Below, piece by piece: positions 1-8,141 of a stretch of 64,000 nucleotides of DNA. Source of the stretch: Methylobacillus methanolivorans (GTDB lineage: Bacteria; Pseudomonadota; Gammaproteobacteria; Burkholderiales; Methylophilaceae); the NCBI RefSeq assembly GCF_020531845.1, contig NZ_JAJAVF010000002.1, forward strand, positions 531,543 to 595,542, given 5' to 3'. Under the pieces are notes generated by a model. The model was not told where the DNA came from. It made no database searches and saw nothing but the letters and a program-made list of their open reading frames with translations. The translations under genes and the position numbers were made by a program. The first letter of the stretch is position 1, and every line of letters starts with the position of its first letter.

Positions 1-481
1 TAGCAACAACGTGATACCTAGCGTAGACAATAGACTGAAAAGTCTGGGATATCGCTTTTTTATCATTTCAGCATCTCAACATGTAAAAGACATAAAAACC
101 ACTGCCACACACCCCTGGACGGTATTGCTGTGCCGTCTCAAGGATACCTATCATCGGCTGGTAAGCCGCCGATATTTGAAATGTCGCTGGTAAGAGACAT
201 TTCAGGCGGGTCATGAATTGCCCCCATCGATATTACTCAAGGATAGGGGTAATCTTTAAGAAGGGAGGAATGTTTCTCCCCATGATTGCCCCTGACTCCT
301 AGGGCAATCTCCTTAACCCTATAGTTTATACGATTAAGCGAATTAGGCCCATATCAAATAAGGACAATCTCCATTCTGGAGGCAGGTTTTGGAGGGCTTT
401 TTATAATAAATAGATGTTTCTGTCGTTGGGCGGGAACAGGTTGCGATAGTTTTGCTCTGTCCAACTTGATTGGGCACAGAG
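1..481. other. Gene-poor stretch with several small hairpins
   Basis: I see no convincing protein gene here. A 60-codon open frame near the left edge has no family resemblance and no ribosome binding site. The stretch holds two perfect 8-bp inverted repeats: GAAATGTC at 178-185 with GACATTTC at 196-203, and GATTGCCC at 284-291 with GGGCAATC at 302-309. There is also a short one around 155-172. Such a run of hairpins could be part of a structured RNA or leftover repeat DNA; nothing identifies it further. Confidence 0.4.
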
Positions 482-970
482 TTACTCTGACGTAATTGCT
501 TGAAACTCCTGAGCGGGTTGCCAGGTGCGGTATCTCAATTCAAAACCTTTGGGGATATAGACCACTACTGGAAGCTTGCTGTTGTAACGCACGATAAAGC
601 CTGTCCCATTGGCGGCAACAAACTTGGTGGTTTCTGCGCCCTGCGGGCAGGCCATGCGGGTGGAAATTGGGCCGCTGATATTCTTCACTTCATAATATGG
701 GTAGCCCCACCCTTGTACGGTATGTTCAACGAGTGATGCGCCAAAACTATGACGATTGCAGTCGACCTGCATGGTTTTCCCGACTTGCAATTCCAGCTTG
801 ATATCATTTTCTTCTGCTAATGGTGGCAGTTGTAGGACATGGCGCTGACTATCTGCTCCGGCTTTGGGGTAGGGGACCTTATCATCAAGCTTGGTGGCAT
901 TCGCGCAGCCATTGGCGCTGGCAAGTAAGGCGAGGGAAGCGACAATAGTCGTAAGGCGACGTAATAACAT
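482..970 (-). CDS. eco: Ecotin-type serine protease inhibitor
   Basis: A 162-residue exported inhibitor of the ecotin family (MEROPS I11), which acts in the periplasm as a dimer against chymotrypsin-fold serine proteases. The N-terminal 20 or so residues form a signal peptide. The body aligns by eye with E. coli ecotin along its length: YPKA near residue 34, VDCN at 69-72, EGWGY-like QGWGY at 86-90, ISTRMACPQG at 102-111, and the RYNSKLPVVVY strand at 128-138. The disulfide pair of the family corresponds to C71 and C108. The reactive-site P1 residue, methionine in E. coli, is arginine here (R105), which suggests a preference for trypsin-like targets. An additional cysteine at position 22 follows the signal segment; its surroundings (S-A-N-G-C) make a poor lipobox, so lipidation is doubtful. 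It stands alone, with GGAG upstream of the start. Confidence 0.93.
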   Translation of the reverse strand: MLLRRLTTIVASLALLASANGCANATKLDDKVPYPKAGADSQRHVLQLPPLAEENDIKLELQVGKTMQVDCNRHSFGASLVEHTVQGWGYPYYEVKNISGPISTRMACPQGAETTKFVAANGTGFIVRYNSKLPVVVYIPKGFELRYRTWQPAQEFQAITSE

Positions 971-1059
971 GTCTAGGGTCTCCGCAAGTGGATGATGCCA
1001 CTACTTTACCTGTTGGGCCTAAGTTTGATAAGCCGCATGACATCTATAACAATCGCGTT

Positions 1060-1155
1060 TTAGGGCTGCCTGGATAACTCAATGATTTCCACCACCCAGT
1101 AAGCCAGAATGAAAACAAGGATGGCGGCAATAGTGAGGATAAGGGTTTTATGCAT
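1060..1155 (-). CDS. 31-residue single-span membrane peptide
   Basis: A very short frame reading MHKTLILTIAAILVFILAYW followed by VVEIIELSRQP. It has a short positively charged start, a hydrophobic stretch from about residue 4 to 24 and a charged tail, as expected of a single-span inner-membrane microprotein. GCGGAG lies 7 bases before the ATG and acts as a good ribosome binding site. It lies between ecotin and a small exported protein, all on the same strand, with roughly 90-bp gaps, so it may share a transcript with ecotin. No function can be assigned. Many short frames are chance events, but the binding site and the membrane-like composition favour a real gene. Confidence 0.5.
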   Translation of the reverse strand: MHKTLILTIAAILVFILAYWVVEIIELSRQP

Positions 1156-1266
1156 AGTCGTACTCCGCAGGATGCTCAACTAACATTGCATGATGAGGAG
1201 TTGGGGAGCATCTAGTATTCGGTGAATCTCCGAAACTCGTGTCGGATAAAGTGACTGTTCAGATAC

Positions 1267-1292
1267 AAAAATGGCGCCATTCGAGGCGCCAT
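1267..1292 (-). terminator. Rho-independent terminator after the exported protein gene
   Basis: ATGGCGCC at 1271-1278 pairs perfectly with GGCGCCAT at 1285-1292 around a 6-base loop. Read on the minus strand the stem is followed by TTTT. It lies 25 bp beyond the stop of the 1318-1674 gene. Confidence 0.75.
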
Positions 1293-1317
1293 GGTGCATC
1301 ATTCCTACGAGATATGC

Positions 1318-1674
1318 TTATACGCGTTCAGGTTGGAATGGCTCCAGTACGCAACGTATTTCCAGTACCTTGGCTTCATTCTCTACGCCTTCCTCCTTGG
1401 TAAAACTTACCTTGGTATTGCGTGGAGCGGTGTAGACAATGTTTCCTGCCTGTTTGATCTGTTCGGCAGTATTTTGCAGGCGGGCAGAGCAGGATTCAAT
1501 ATCGTCATGCACCGATGTTTTAAGCAGGTAGTGGTTTTCTAGGTGGTCGAAAATTGCAATCACTGTGCTCCATTGACCAGGCTGGGGATTAAGCTTGGAT
1601 ACGTCTTCAGCGGCATAGGCCTGTGCGGAAAAGGCACCGATCATGGTCAGCGCGGCAAGAGTACGTTTCATCAT
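1318..1674 (-). CDS. Small exported protein of unknown function
   Basis: A 118-residue protein with a clear signal peptide ending in AQAYAA near residue 22, so it is probably periplasmic. The mature part is soluble, mixed in composition, and carries two cysteines (the first in ESCSAR, the second in IRCVLE near the end) that could form one disulfide bond. I do not recognise the family. It is followed by a good terminator and has its own upstream space, so it is probably transcribed alone. Confidence 0.72.
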   Translation of the reverse strand: MMKRTLAALTMIGAFSAQAYAAEDVSKLNPQPGQWSTVIAIFDHLENHYLLKTSVHDDIESCSARLQNTAEQIKQAGNIVYTAPRNTKVSFTKEEGVENEAKVLEIRCVLEPFQPERV

Positions 1675-1974
1675 GTTAGCTTTCCTTATAATAGGTTATT
1701 CATTTATTGGTTGTTGCACGAGTAACTAGACCATCTGTTACGCAAAAAGTGCCCATATTGTTCAAACTGCATTCGCTCACATATTCTGTGGATAAGATTG
1801 TGGGTGGTATCAGGATTAGCGTCTTAAGTGCTTGTCATGACAATACAAGCTCAAGCTGATCATATTTTCAGCAAGGCTGCATAAGGCTTTTAGGGCAATT
1901 GGGAACTTTATGTTGGATAAAAGGTAAAAGAGGGTGCCGGATACAATGTTGGCAATTTGATGACATAATGCGCT
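1675..1974. other. Intergenic region between divergent genes
   Basis: This 300-base space must hold the start signals of the small exported protein on the minus strand and of relA on the plus strand. I see no clear sigma-70 hexamer pair, no strong inverted repeat and no small gene in it. Confidence 0.35.
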
Positions 1975-4194
1975 ATGGTTTTTGTCCCTGATCTCCTCTC
2001 TCAAGCCAGCGAGCAAGGGGTACTCGATATCGAGTCCTGGCTTGCCTCGCTGGATAAGCAATTTAGCCCTGAAGATACCGCGCTCATCCGTAAGAGCACG
2101 GAATTTGTTGCGCCATGCTATGCCGATAGCCATGAAGTGACTGCCGTGCCAGTGTTGCACCATGTGCTGGGAGTGGCTTCTATCCTCGCGGGCATGGGCA
2201 TGGATGCTGAGACAATTGCTGCAACCATCCTCCATGCCTGCCCGGAACACCTGGCTGATTGGAAGGAAAAGTTGCAGGAAGCCTTTAACCCACAAGTTGT
2301 GGCATTGGTGGAAGGCATTGCCCGCATGGAGGAAATCCAGGGATTCAGCCGCCCCGATATCGGTCACGCCAAAGATAGGAAGAAAGATAGCGAGGCCCAG
2401 CAGGCGCAAGTAGAAAGCTTGCGCAAGATGTTGCTGGCTATGGTGGAGGATATCCGCGTAGTGCTGATCAAGCTGGCAGATAGGGTGGAAACCTTGCGTA
2501 GCCTGGCTGGCGCATCCGAGGCGGATCAGCAGCGCATTGCATATGAAGCGAAGACGATTTTTGCCCCTTTGGCTAATCGCTTGGGTATTTGGCATATCAA
2601 GTGGGAGCTGGAGGATCTTTCCCTACGTTTTCTTGAGCCGCAGCTATATAAAGAGGTTGCCAAACTGCTGGCGGAAAAGCGTGTCGGGCGTGAGCAATAT
2701 ATCAAGGAGGTGCTGGATATATTGCAGGATCAACTGCAGGTTGCCGGGATTAAGGCAGAGATGATGGGCCGTCCCAAACATATATATAGTATCGTTAACA
2801 AGATGCGCCGTAAGCAGCTTTCATTTAATGAGCTATATGACGTGCGAGCGGTACGCATCTTGGTGGACGATATCAAGGATTGTTATGCCACACTTGGGTT
2901 GATCCATAATCTTTGGCAGCCTATTCCAAAGGAGTTCGACGATTATATTGCTCGCCCCAAGAGCAATAACTATCGTTCATTGCATACCGTGGTGATCGGG
3001 CCGCGCAACCTGCCACTGGAAATACAGATCCGCACACATGAGATGCACCATCACTCAGAGTTGGGTGTGGCAGCACATTGGCGCTATAAAGAGGGCAGCA
3101 AGGCTGATAGCAAGTTTGATGACAAGATCGTCTGGCTGCGGCAAATCCTGGAGTGGAAGCAGGATGTTTCGGATGATGGCGGGGCGATTGGCCAATTCAA
3201 GAATGAATTGTTTCAGGACAAGGTGTATGTATTGACGCCGCAGGGCAAGGTGGTTGATCTGCCACGTGGGGCTACGCCTGTGGATTTTGCCTATATCTTG
3301 CACACCGATCTTGGGCACCGCACCCGTGGTGCCAAAGTGGATGGCAGCATCGTGCCACTCAATTACAAGCTGCAAAATGGCCAGCGGGTCGAGATTCTCG
3401 CAGCGAAGCAGGGCGCGCCCAGTCGCGACTGGCTTAACCCTAATCTCGGCTATCTGCAAAGCTCGCGTGCCCGAGCCAAAGTAAGGCACTGGTTCCGTTA
3501 CCAGAATTTCGAGGAAGATGTCGCCCAAGGGCGTGCCCGTCTCGACAAGGAGTTGCATCGCCTAGGTGCGGTTGACATCAATCTGGAAAAAATTTCCCAA
3601 AAGTTGCATTACCCCAAGCTGGAAGAGCTGCTGGCGGCGATTGGACGTGGGGAAGTTGGGGAGCACCAGATTACCCAGGCCGTACAAAGCGAACTGCCGG
3701 CCAAGCCTGAGCAGGACGTGCCGTTCTTGCTCAAGTCGGGAAGTGATACTGATTCTTCAGGTGTTTTGGTAGAAGGTGTCGGCAACTTGATGACGTATAT
3801 GGCAAAGTGCTGCAAGCCTGCACCGCCAGATGCCATTGTTGGTTATGTGACCAGAGGGAGGGGAGTGACGATTCATCGCCAGGCTTGCCCCTTCATTAAA
3901 CGCTTGCCAGAAGAAAAAAATGATCGTTTGCTAGCCACTCAGTGGGGTAATCGTCAGGAAAAACTGGCCGCCGTTGATATTGATATTGAGGCTTATGACC
4001 GCCAAGGCCTACTGCGGGACATTAGCGATCTATTCGCGCGCGAGCGGGTGAATGTGACTCAGGTGAAGACGCAAAGTCGCAATAACCAGGCGAGAATGAG
4101 CTTCTCTATCGAGATTGCAGACCTGGATCAATTGACCAAGCTATTGACCTTGTTACGCCAGGTACCCAGTGTCAACGTGGCAAAACGCCATTAA
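1975..4194 (+). CDS. relA: (p)ppGpp synthetase, RelA type
   Basis: A 739-residue RelA/SpoT-family protein that makes the stringent-response alarmone by transferring pyrophosphate from ATP to GDP or GTP. Domains in order: an N-terminal HD-hydrolase-like domain (about 33-180), the synthetase domain (about 230-375), TGS (about 417-477), a cysteine-containing segment with CCKP, and a C-terminal ACT domain (about 660-735). Two features make it RelA-like rather than a bifunctional SpoT. The hydrolase HD motif is broken (ILHACPEH at 85-92 where SpoT has HDVIEDT). The synthetase carries the acidic EFDD motif at 320-323 instead of RxKD. The length equals that of E. coli RelA. No strong ribosome binding site precedes the chosen ATG. 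The next gene is convergent. Confidence 0.95.
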   Translation: MVFVPDLLSQASEQGVLDIESWLASLDKQFSPEDTALIRKSTEFVAPCYADSHEVTAVPVLHHVLGVASILAGMGMDAETIAATILHACPEHLADWKEKLQEAFNPQVVALVEGIARMEEIQGFSRPDIGHAKDRKKDSEAQQAQVESLRKMLLAMVEDIRVVLIKLADRVETLRSLAGASEADQQRIAYEAKTIFAPLANRLGIWHIKWELEDLSLRFLEPQLYKEVAKLLAEKRVGREQYIKEVLDILQDQLQVAGIKAEMMGRPKHIYSIVNKMRRKQLSFNELYDVRAVRILVDDIKDCYATLGLIHNLWQPIPKEFDDYIARPKSNNYRSLHTVVIGPRNLPLEIQIRTHEMHHHSELGVAAHWRYKEGSKADSKFDDKIVWLRQILEWKQDVSDDGGAIGQFKNELFQDKVYVLTPQGKVVDLPRGATPVDFAYILHTDLGHRTRGAKVDGSIVPLNYKLQNGQRVEILAAKQGAPSRDWLNPNLGYLQSSRARAKVRHWFRYQNFEEDVAQGRARLDKELHRLGAVDINLEKISQKLHYPKLEELLAAIGRGEVGEHQITQAVQSELPAKPEQDVPFLLKSGSDTDSSGVLVEGVGNLMTYMAKCCKPAPPDAIVGYVTRGRGVTIHRQACPFIKRLPEEKNDRLLATQWGNRQEKLAAVDIDIEAYDRQGLLRDISDLFARERVNVTQVKTQSRNNQARMSFSIEIADLDQLTKLLTLLRQVPSVNVAKRH

Positions 4195-4218
4195 ACTTTT
4201 CTTGCGCCTGCTTTTTAG

Positions 4219-4839
4219 TCAACTGGTGTAGTCACGGGGCACCTGCCAGAGGTACCAGGCAGCAGTGCTGCGGTACGGACGCCATGCCAAACCGATCTCT
4301 TTCAGGCTACGTGCAGTAGGTGCGGTGCTCAGGCCTTTCATGCGGCGATACCCTTCCCTTACGCCAAGATCGTCAACTGGCAGAATGTCAGTACGGCCCA
4401 GGGTATGCATCAGCATCATTTCTACTGTCCAACGACCAATGCCCGGCAAGGCAGTCAATTGGGCGATCAGCGCTTCATCATCCATCGCGAGAGCCGTTAC
4501 ATAATCTGGAATTTCCCCCGCAAGGGATGCCTCGGCCAGATTGATAATGTAGCTGATCTTGCGACCAGAAAACCCGCACGCACGTAAATCTGTAGTATCG
4601 CTTGCGAGCAAGGCCGCAGGTTCAGGGAATCGCCCGCCGTACAAGGCGAGCAGCCTGCCAAGTATGGCAGCGGCAGCTTTGCCATGTAATTGCTGATAAG
4701 CCACCGCCCTGATCAGGGCTTCATAAGGTTCCTGTTGCGTCGGCGTGCTGTCAGGTTTTAGCCCTATAAGCTTGATCAGCCTGGCCCAATCGGCATCTAT
4801 AGCGGCGAGGAACTGGCTGGATTGAATCGAGGATGACAT
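4219..4839 (-). CDS. alkA: DNA-3-methyladenine glycosylase, AlkA/HhH-GPD family
   Basis: A 206-residue helix-hairpin-helix glycosylase that excises alkylated purines in base excision repair. The hairpin is visible as LPGIGRWT at 131-138, followed by the proline/aspartate segment LPVDDLG at 154-160. D157 corresponds to the catalytic aspartate of AlkA. It lacks the N-terminal domain of E. coli AlkA (282 residues), so it resembles the shorter yeast MAG1-like form. It diverges from the Ada-like gene and AlkB, which makes a compact alkylation-repair group. The exact subfamily is inferred from motif and context. Confidence 0.87.
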   Translation of the reverse strand: MSSSIQSSQFLAAIDADWARLIKLIGLKPDSTPTQQEPYEALIRAVAYQQLHGKAAAAILGRLLALYGGRFPEPAALLASDTTDLRACGFSGRKISYIINLAEASLAGEIPDYVTALAMDDEALIAQLTALPGIGRWTVEMMLMHTLGRTDILPVDDLGVREGYRRMKGLSTAPTARSLKEIGLAWRPYRSTAAWYLWQVPRDYTS

Positions 4840-5007
4840 TGCTACTATCCATGAAAAAGTGTTGATAAAGCATCAGGATAGCGCGCTTCAGAGGGCCTGT
4901 GACAAGGTAAATGCAATAGCAAGAAACGCGAAGCTTACCCCGTGCCAGTTTTGCTAGACTGCTTGCATAAAGGAAACAGCGGCTTTAAATAGTGAGTTAA
5001 ATATCAC

Positions 5008-5862
5008 ATGCAAGATGACAAGACAGTAATCAACCCTGATGCCAAGCCAGTGCTTCATACGATCATGATTGCTGAGGCATGCAGGTTATTGGATGAGAAT
5101 CCGGCGATGCTGTTGAGCCAGCTGGCGCGAGCTGTGGGTATCAGCCAATTTCATTTCCATCGGGTATTTAAGGCCACAATGGGCCTGACGCCCAAGCAAT
5201 ATGCCAATGCCGTGCGTATGCGTAAGGCTAGGGAAAGCTTGCAGCAAGGAGTAAGCGTGACGGAAACAATCTATGAATCAGGGTTCAATACCGCTAGCCG
5301 CTTCTATGCCCAGGCAGAAGGTGCCATGGGCATGACACCATCCAGCTACAAGCAAGGTGGGGCGGGGCAGGCGTTGCATTATGGCTTTGCCAGTTGTAGC
5401 TTGGGGAAGTTGATTGTGGCGGTTACCGCCAAGGGCATTGCTGCTATTTTACTAGGCGATAGCACCGAGGCATTGTTGAGTGATTTGCGAGCCATGTTTC
5501 CGCGCGCTGAATTGTTGCCTGGGGAGAGTGGGTTCCATACATTGTTGGCCGAGGTGGTCACGCTGGTAGACGAGCCCGGCCATGCCATGGCACTGCCTCT
5601 CGATATTCAGGGCACTGTGTTTCAGCAGCGAGTTTGGACACTATTGCGTAGCATCCCCTCAGGCCAAACTCTCAGTTACAGCGAGCTTGCACAAAAACTG
5701 GGCAGCCCGCGTGCCGTACGCGCTGTGGCCAGCGCCTGTGCCGCCAACAAGCTCGCAGTCGCAATACCTTGCCATCGTGTAGTACGCACGGATGGCAAGT
5801 TGGCTGGGTATCGTTGGGGTCTTCACCGTAAGCAAGCCTTGCTGGACAAGGAATCTCAATAA
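5008..5862 (+). CDS. Ada-like regulator / O6-methylguanine-DNA methyltransferase without the N-terminal zinc domain
   Basis: A 284-residue protein made of an AraC-type HTH (about residues 15-115, with the second helix-turn-helix around GFNTASRFYAQ) and a C-terminal suicide methyltransferase domain (about 120-280). The acceptor site IPCHRV is present at 253-258, so C255 takes the methyl group from O6-alkylguanine; the substrate-binding loop AGYRWGL follows. The four-cysteine methylphosphotriester domain that forms the first 80 or so residues of E. coli Ada, and that switches it into an activator, is missing. It may therefore repair DNA and bind promoters but cannot sense damage by the classical route. 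It is followed 21 bp later by alkB, most likely as an operon. Confidence 0.9.
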   Translation: MQDDKTVINPDAKPVLHTIMIAEACRLLDENPAMLLSQLARAVGISQFHFHRVFKATMGLTPKQYANAVRMRKARESLQQGVSVTETIYESGFNTASRFYAQAEGAMGMTPSSYKQGGAGQALHYGFASCSLGKLIVAVTAKGIAAILLGDSTEALLSDLRAMFPRAELLPGESGFHTLLAEVVTLVDEPGHAMALPLDIQGTVFQQRVWTLLRSIPSGQTLSYSELAQKLGSPRAVRAVASACAANKLAVAIPCHRVVRTDGKLAGYRWGLHRKQALLDKESQ

Positions 5863-5883
5863 GCCGAGATCAGGGCAACCGGT

Positions 5884-6531
5884 ATGCATGACGATCTGTT
5901 TAGCCATCTTACTTCCATACCCGCCGAGCCACTCGTGCCGGGAGCTTACCTACTGCGTGGCTTTGTTGGCCAGCAAGACCACCAATTGCTGCGTGAGCTG
6001 CAACAGATACTGGCGCAAGCCCCGTGGCGACATATGCAGACACCAGGCGGCTTGACGATGTCGGTTGCCATGAGCAATTGTGGAAAGTTGGGTTGGGTGT
6101 CTGACCGCCGAGGTTATCGATATGCAAGCGCAGATCCTTTATCCAGCCTACCGTGGCCGAAGATGCCGCCATCTTTTGATGCGTTGGCTCAATCTGCAGC
6201 TGCTATTGCGGGGTTTGACAAGTTTAAGCCTGATGCTTGCCTGATCAATCGCTATGCATCTGGTACCAAGCTCAGTTTGCATCAAGACAAGGATGAGCGG
6301 GATTTTGCGCAACCTATCGTCTCCGTATCGCTGGGGTTGTCCGCCATATTCTTGTTCGGCGGATTAAATCGTAGTGATCCGGTATTACGCACTGAGTTAG
6401 CGCATGGCGATGTCGTGGTATGGGGTGGCCCCAGCAGGCTGCGTTATCACGGCATTGCGCCGCTTAAACCTGGGGAGCATCCATTGACGGGGCGGGTGCG
6501 TATCAACCTGACTTTTCGTGCGGCAGGCTAA
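5884..6531 (+). CDS. alkB: Alkylated DNA repair dioxygenase AlkB
   Basis: A 215-residue Fe(II)/2-oxoglutarate dioxygenase, the same length as E. coli AlkB, that reverses 1-methyladenine and 3-methylcytosine lesions by oxidative demethylation. The iron ligands are H133 and D135 (LHQDKDE) and H189 (RYHGI). The 2-oxoglutarate-binding arginines are in RINLTFR (R206 and R212). The substrate-lid residues WVSD and YRY are conserved near 71-80. It lies 21 bp downstream of the Ada-like gene and is presumably co-transcribed. A weak hairpin follows at 6607-6625. Confidence 0.96.
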   Translation: MHDDLFSHLTSIPAEPLVPGAYLLRGFVGQQDHQLLRELQQILAQAPWRHMQTPGGLTMSVAMSNCGKLGWVSDRRGYRYASADPLSSLPWPKMPPSFDALAQSAAAIAGFDKFKPDACLINRYASGTKLSLHQDKDERDFAQPIVSVSLGLSAIFLFGGLNRSDPVLRTELAHGDVVVWGGPSRLRYHGIAPLKPGEHPLTGRVRINLTFRAAG

Positions 6532-6712
6532 CGGCCTGTTGATCACTTAATGCCCGAAGTTATGCGGCGCTAACGAAGTGATTCATTCAGACGATGATAG
6601 GCATTAAGCCTCTATCGTTGAGGCTGAGTTTGTTGTTAAATGCAGCCATTGTGCTCCATCATGTTGCACCGACAGCCCCATTACAAGCCGCCGCCATTAC
6701 AAGGAAGATGTC

Positions 6713-7411
6713 ATGAAAACCGCGATTGCCTTGCGCCACATTGCATTTGAGGATCTTGATGGTATTGCACCATTACTCACTCGTGCTGGCTATGATGTGC
6801 ATTACATTGATACGCCCAATGCTAGTGGTAACGAGCTGAAGCAAGCGCGAGATGCCGATTTGCTCGTCGTGTTAGGTGGCCCGATCGGTGTATACCAGAC
6901 GACGGATTATCCTTTTCTACAACCCGTGATAGACCTGACGGAAGAGCGCTTGCAGCACGGGAAGCCTACCTTGGGGATATGCCTAGGTGCGCAGATCATG
7001 GCGCGGGCATTGGGGGCAAAGGTTTATGCTGGTGACGCAGGCAAGGAGATAGGCTGGAGTCCACTGACGTTGACATCCGAAGGTCATGAGTCGCCATTGG
7101 CAGCCTTGGGGCAAGGGGATGCGGTGCTGCATTGGCATGGCGATACTTTTGATTTGCCGCAAGGGGCGGTCAGGCTGGCTTCTTCTGCGCTATATCCCAA
7201 CCAAGCTTTTTCTTATGACAAGCATGGGCTGGCTTTGCAATTTCATATCGAGGTGACGGCTGATGGCTTGGAGCGCTGGTATGTTGGGCATGTAGGCGAA
7301 TTGAGCGGTTTCTCGGTGCCCGAATTACGTCAGCAGGGGCAGATGCTGGCGCCACGCTTGGCACCTAAGCTAGATCAGGTGATGTCGCAGTGGTTGAGCC
7401 AATGTGCTTAA
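6713..7411 (+). CDS. Class I glutamine amidotransferase-like protein
   Basis: A 232-residue stand-alone glutamine amidotransferase domain. The nucleophile elbow is LGICLGAQ with C90, and the His-Glu of the triad are H178 and E180 in LQFHIEVT, so the glutaminase triad is complete. Such GuaA-like proteins release ammonia from glutamine or hydrolyse gamma-glutamyl compounds; the substrate of this one cannot be read from the sequence. A GGAAG ribosome binding site precedes the ATG. The GNAT gene starts within a few bases of its stop, which suggests an operon. Confidence 0.85.
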   Translation: MKTAIALRHIAFEDLDGIAPLLTRAGYDVHYIDTPNASGNELKQARDADLLVVLGGPIGVYQTTDYPFLQPVIDLTEERLQHGKPTLGICLGAQIMARALGAKVYAGDAGKEIGWSPLTLTSEGHESPLAALGQGDAVLHWHGDTFDLPQGAVRLASSALYPNQAFSYDKHGLALQFHIEVTADGLERWYVGHVGELSGFSVPELRQQGQMLAPRLAPKLDQVMSQWLSQCA

Positions 7412-7415
7412 GCAG

Positions 7416-8141
7416 ATGAATCAGCGCATGAATGAATATGGGCAGCCCATTGGAGAGGCCCTGCCAAACTGGGTGTCGCCACCATTTCCTTCCCCTGTGG
7501 TCTTGCAGGGGCAGTATTGCAGGCTGGAACCTATCGCTGATCGCCATGCGGATAGCCTGTTTGTAGCTTACCAGCAGGCCCCGGATCATCGTGACTGGAC
7601 TTATATCCCGCTGGAGCGTCCAGAAGATCTTGCACAGTTTCGTCAATATGTAGCGTCATTGGCCTCATCGGTTGACCCACAGCATTATGCGATCATCGAC
7701 CCTGCAAGCTCTCAGGCAGTGGGGACATTGGCCCTTATGCGGATCATGCCTGTGGTAGGCTCAGTCGAGGTTGGCTTTGTCATCTATTCTCCGCTGATAC
7801 AACGCTCCACCATGGCAACTGAGGCCCAGTTTCTGCTGATGCAGTATGCCTTTGACAAGTTGGGTTACCGGCGTTATGAATGGAAGTGCGATAGCCTGAA
7901 TAGCCCATCACGTAAGGCGGCTTTACGGCTGGGTTTCCAGTTTGAGGGTATTTTCAGGCAGGCGGTGGTGTATAAAGGACGCAATCGAGATACCGCCTGG
8001 TTTTCCATCATCGATCGCGATTGGCCAATGTTATCGCAGGCATATCAACAATGGCTTGCACCTAATAATTTTGATGCAGCTGGCAAGCAGCGGCAGCGTT
8101 TGCAGGATTTTATGCCGCTGCGTAACGTGCTTGAGGAATAA
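7416..8141 (+). CDS. GNAT-family N-acetyltransferase (RimJ/RimL-like)
   Basis: About 241 residues with the layout of the acetyltransferase family that modifies protein N-termini or small amines. LEPIADRHADSLF lies near the start, AVGTLALMRI and VEVGFVIYSP in the middle, and RRYEWKCDSLNSPSRKAALRLGF-like sequence toward the end forms the acetyl-CoA and beta-bulge region (quoted in part: NSPSRKAALRLGFQFEG). I chose the ATG 4 bases after the stop of the amidotransferase gene; a GTG at 7404 would add four residues and overlap that gene. Neither has a clear binding site. The 3' end overlaps the convergent HAD-like gene by 32 bp. The substrate is unknown. Confidence 0.83.
   Translation: MNQRMNEYGQPIGEALPNWVSPPFPSPVVLQGQYCRLEPIADRHADSLFVAYQQAPDHRDWTYIPLERPEDLAQFRQYVASLASSVDPQHYAIIDPASSQAVGTLALMRIMPVVGSVEVGFVIYSPLIQRSTMATEAQFLLMQYAFDKLGYRRYEWKCDSLNSPSRKAALRLGFQFEGIFRQAVVYKGRNRDTAWFSIIDRDWPMLSQAYQQWLAPNNFDAAGKQRQRLQDFMPLRNVLEE

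Noticed and set aside
11..193. A 60-codon open frame at the left edge
   Set aside because: No ribosome binding site and no family resemblance, and it runs through two small hairpins.
1816..2595. A 259-codon frame on the minus strand
   Set aside because: It is antisense to relA, whose protein is unmistakable; its composition is that of a shadow frame.
6607..6625. Possible terminator after alkB (AGCCTC/GAGGCT)
   Set aside because: A 6-bp stem without a proper T tract; too weak to call.
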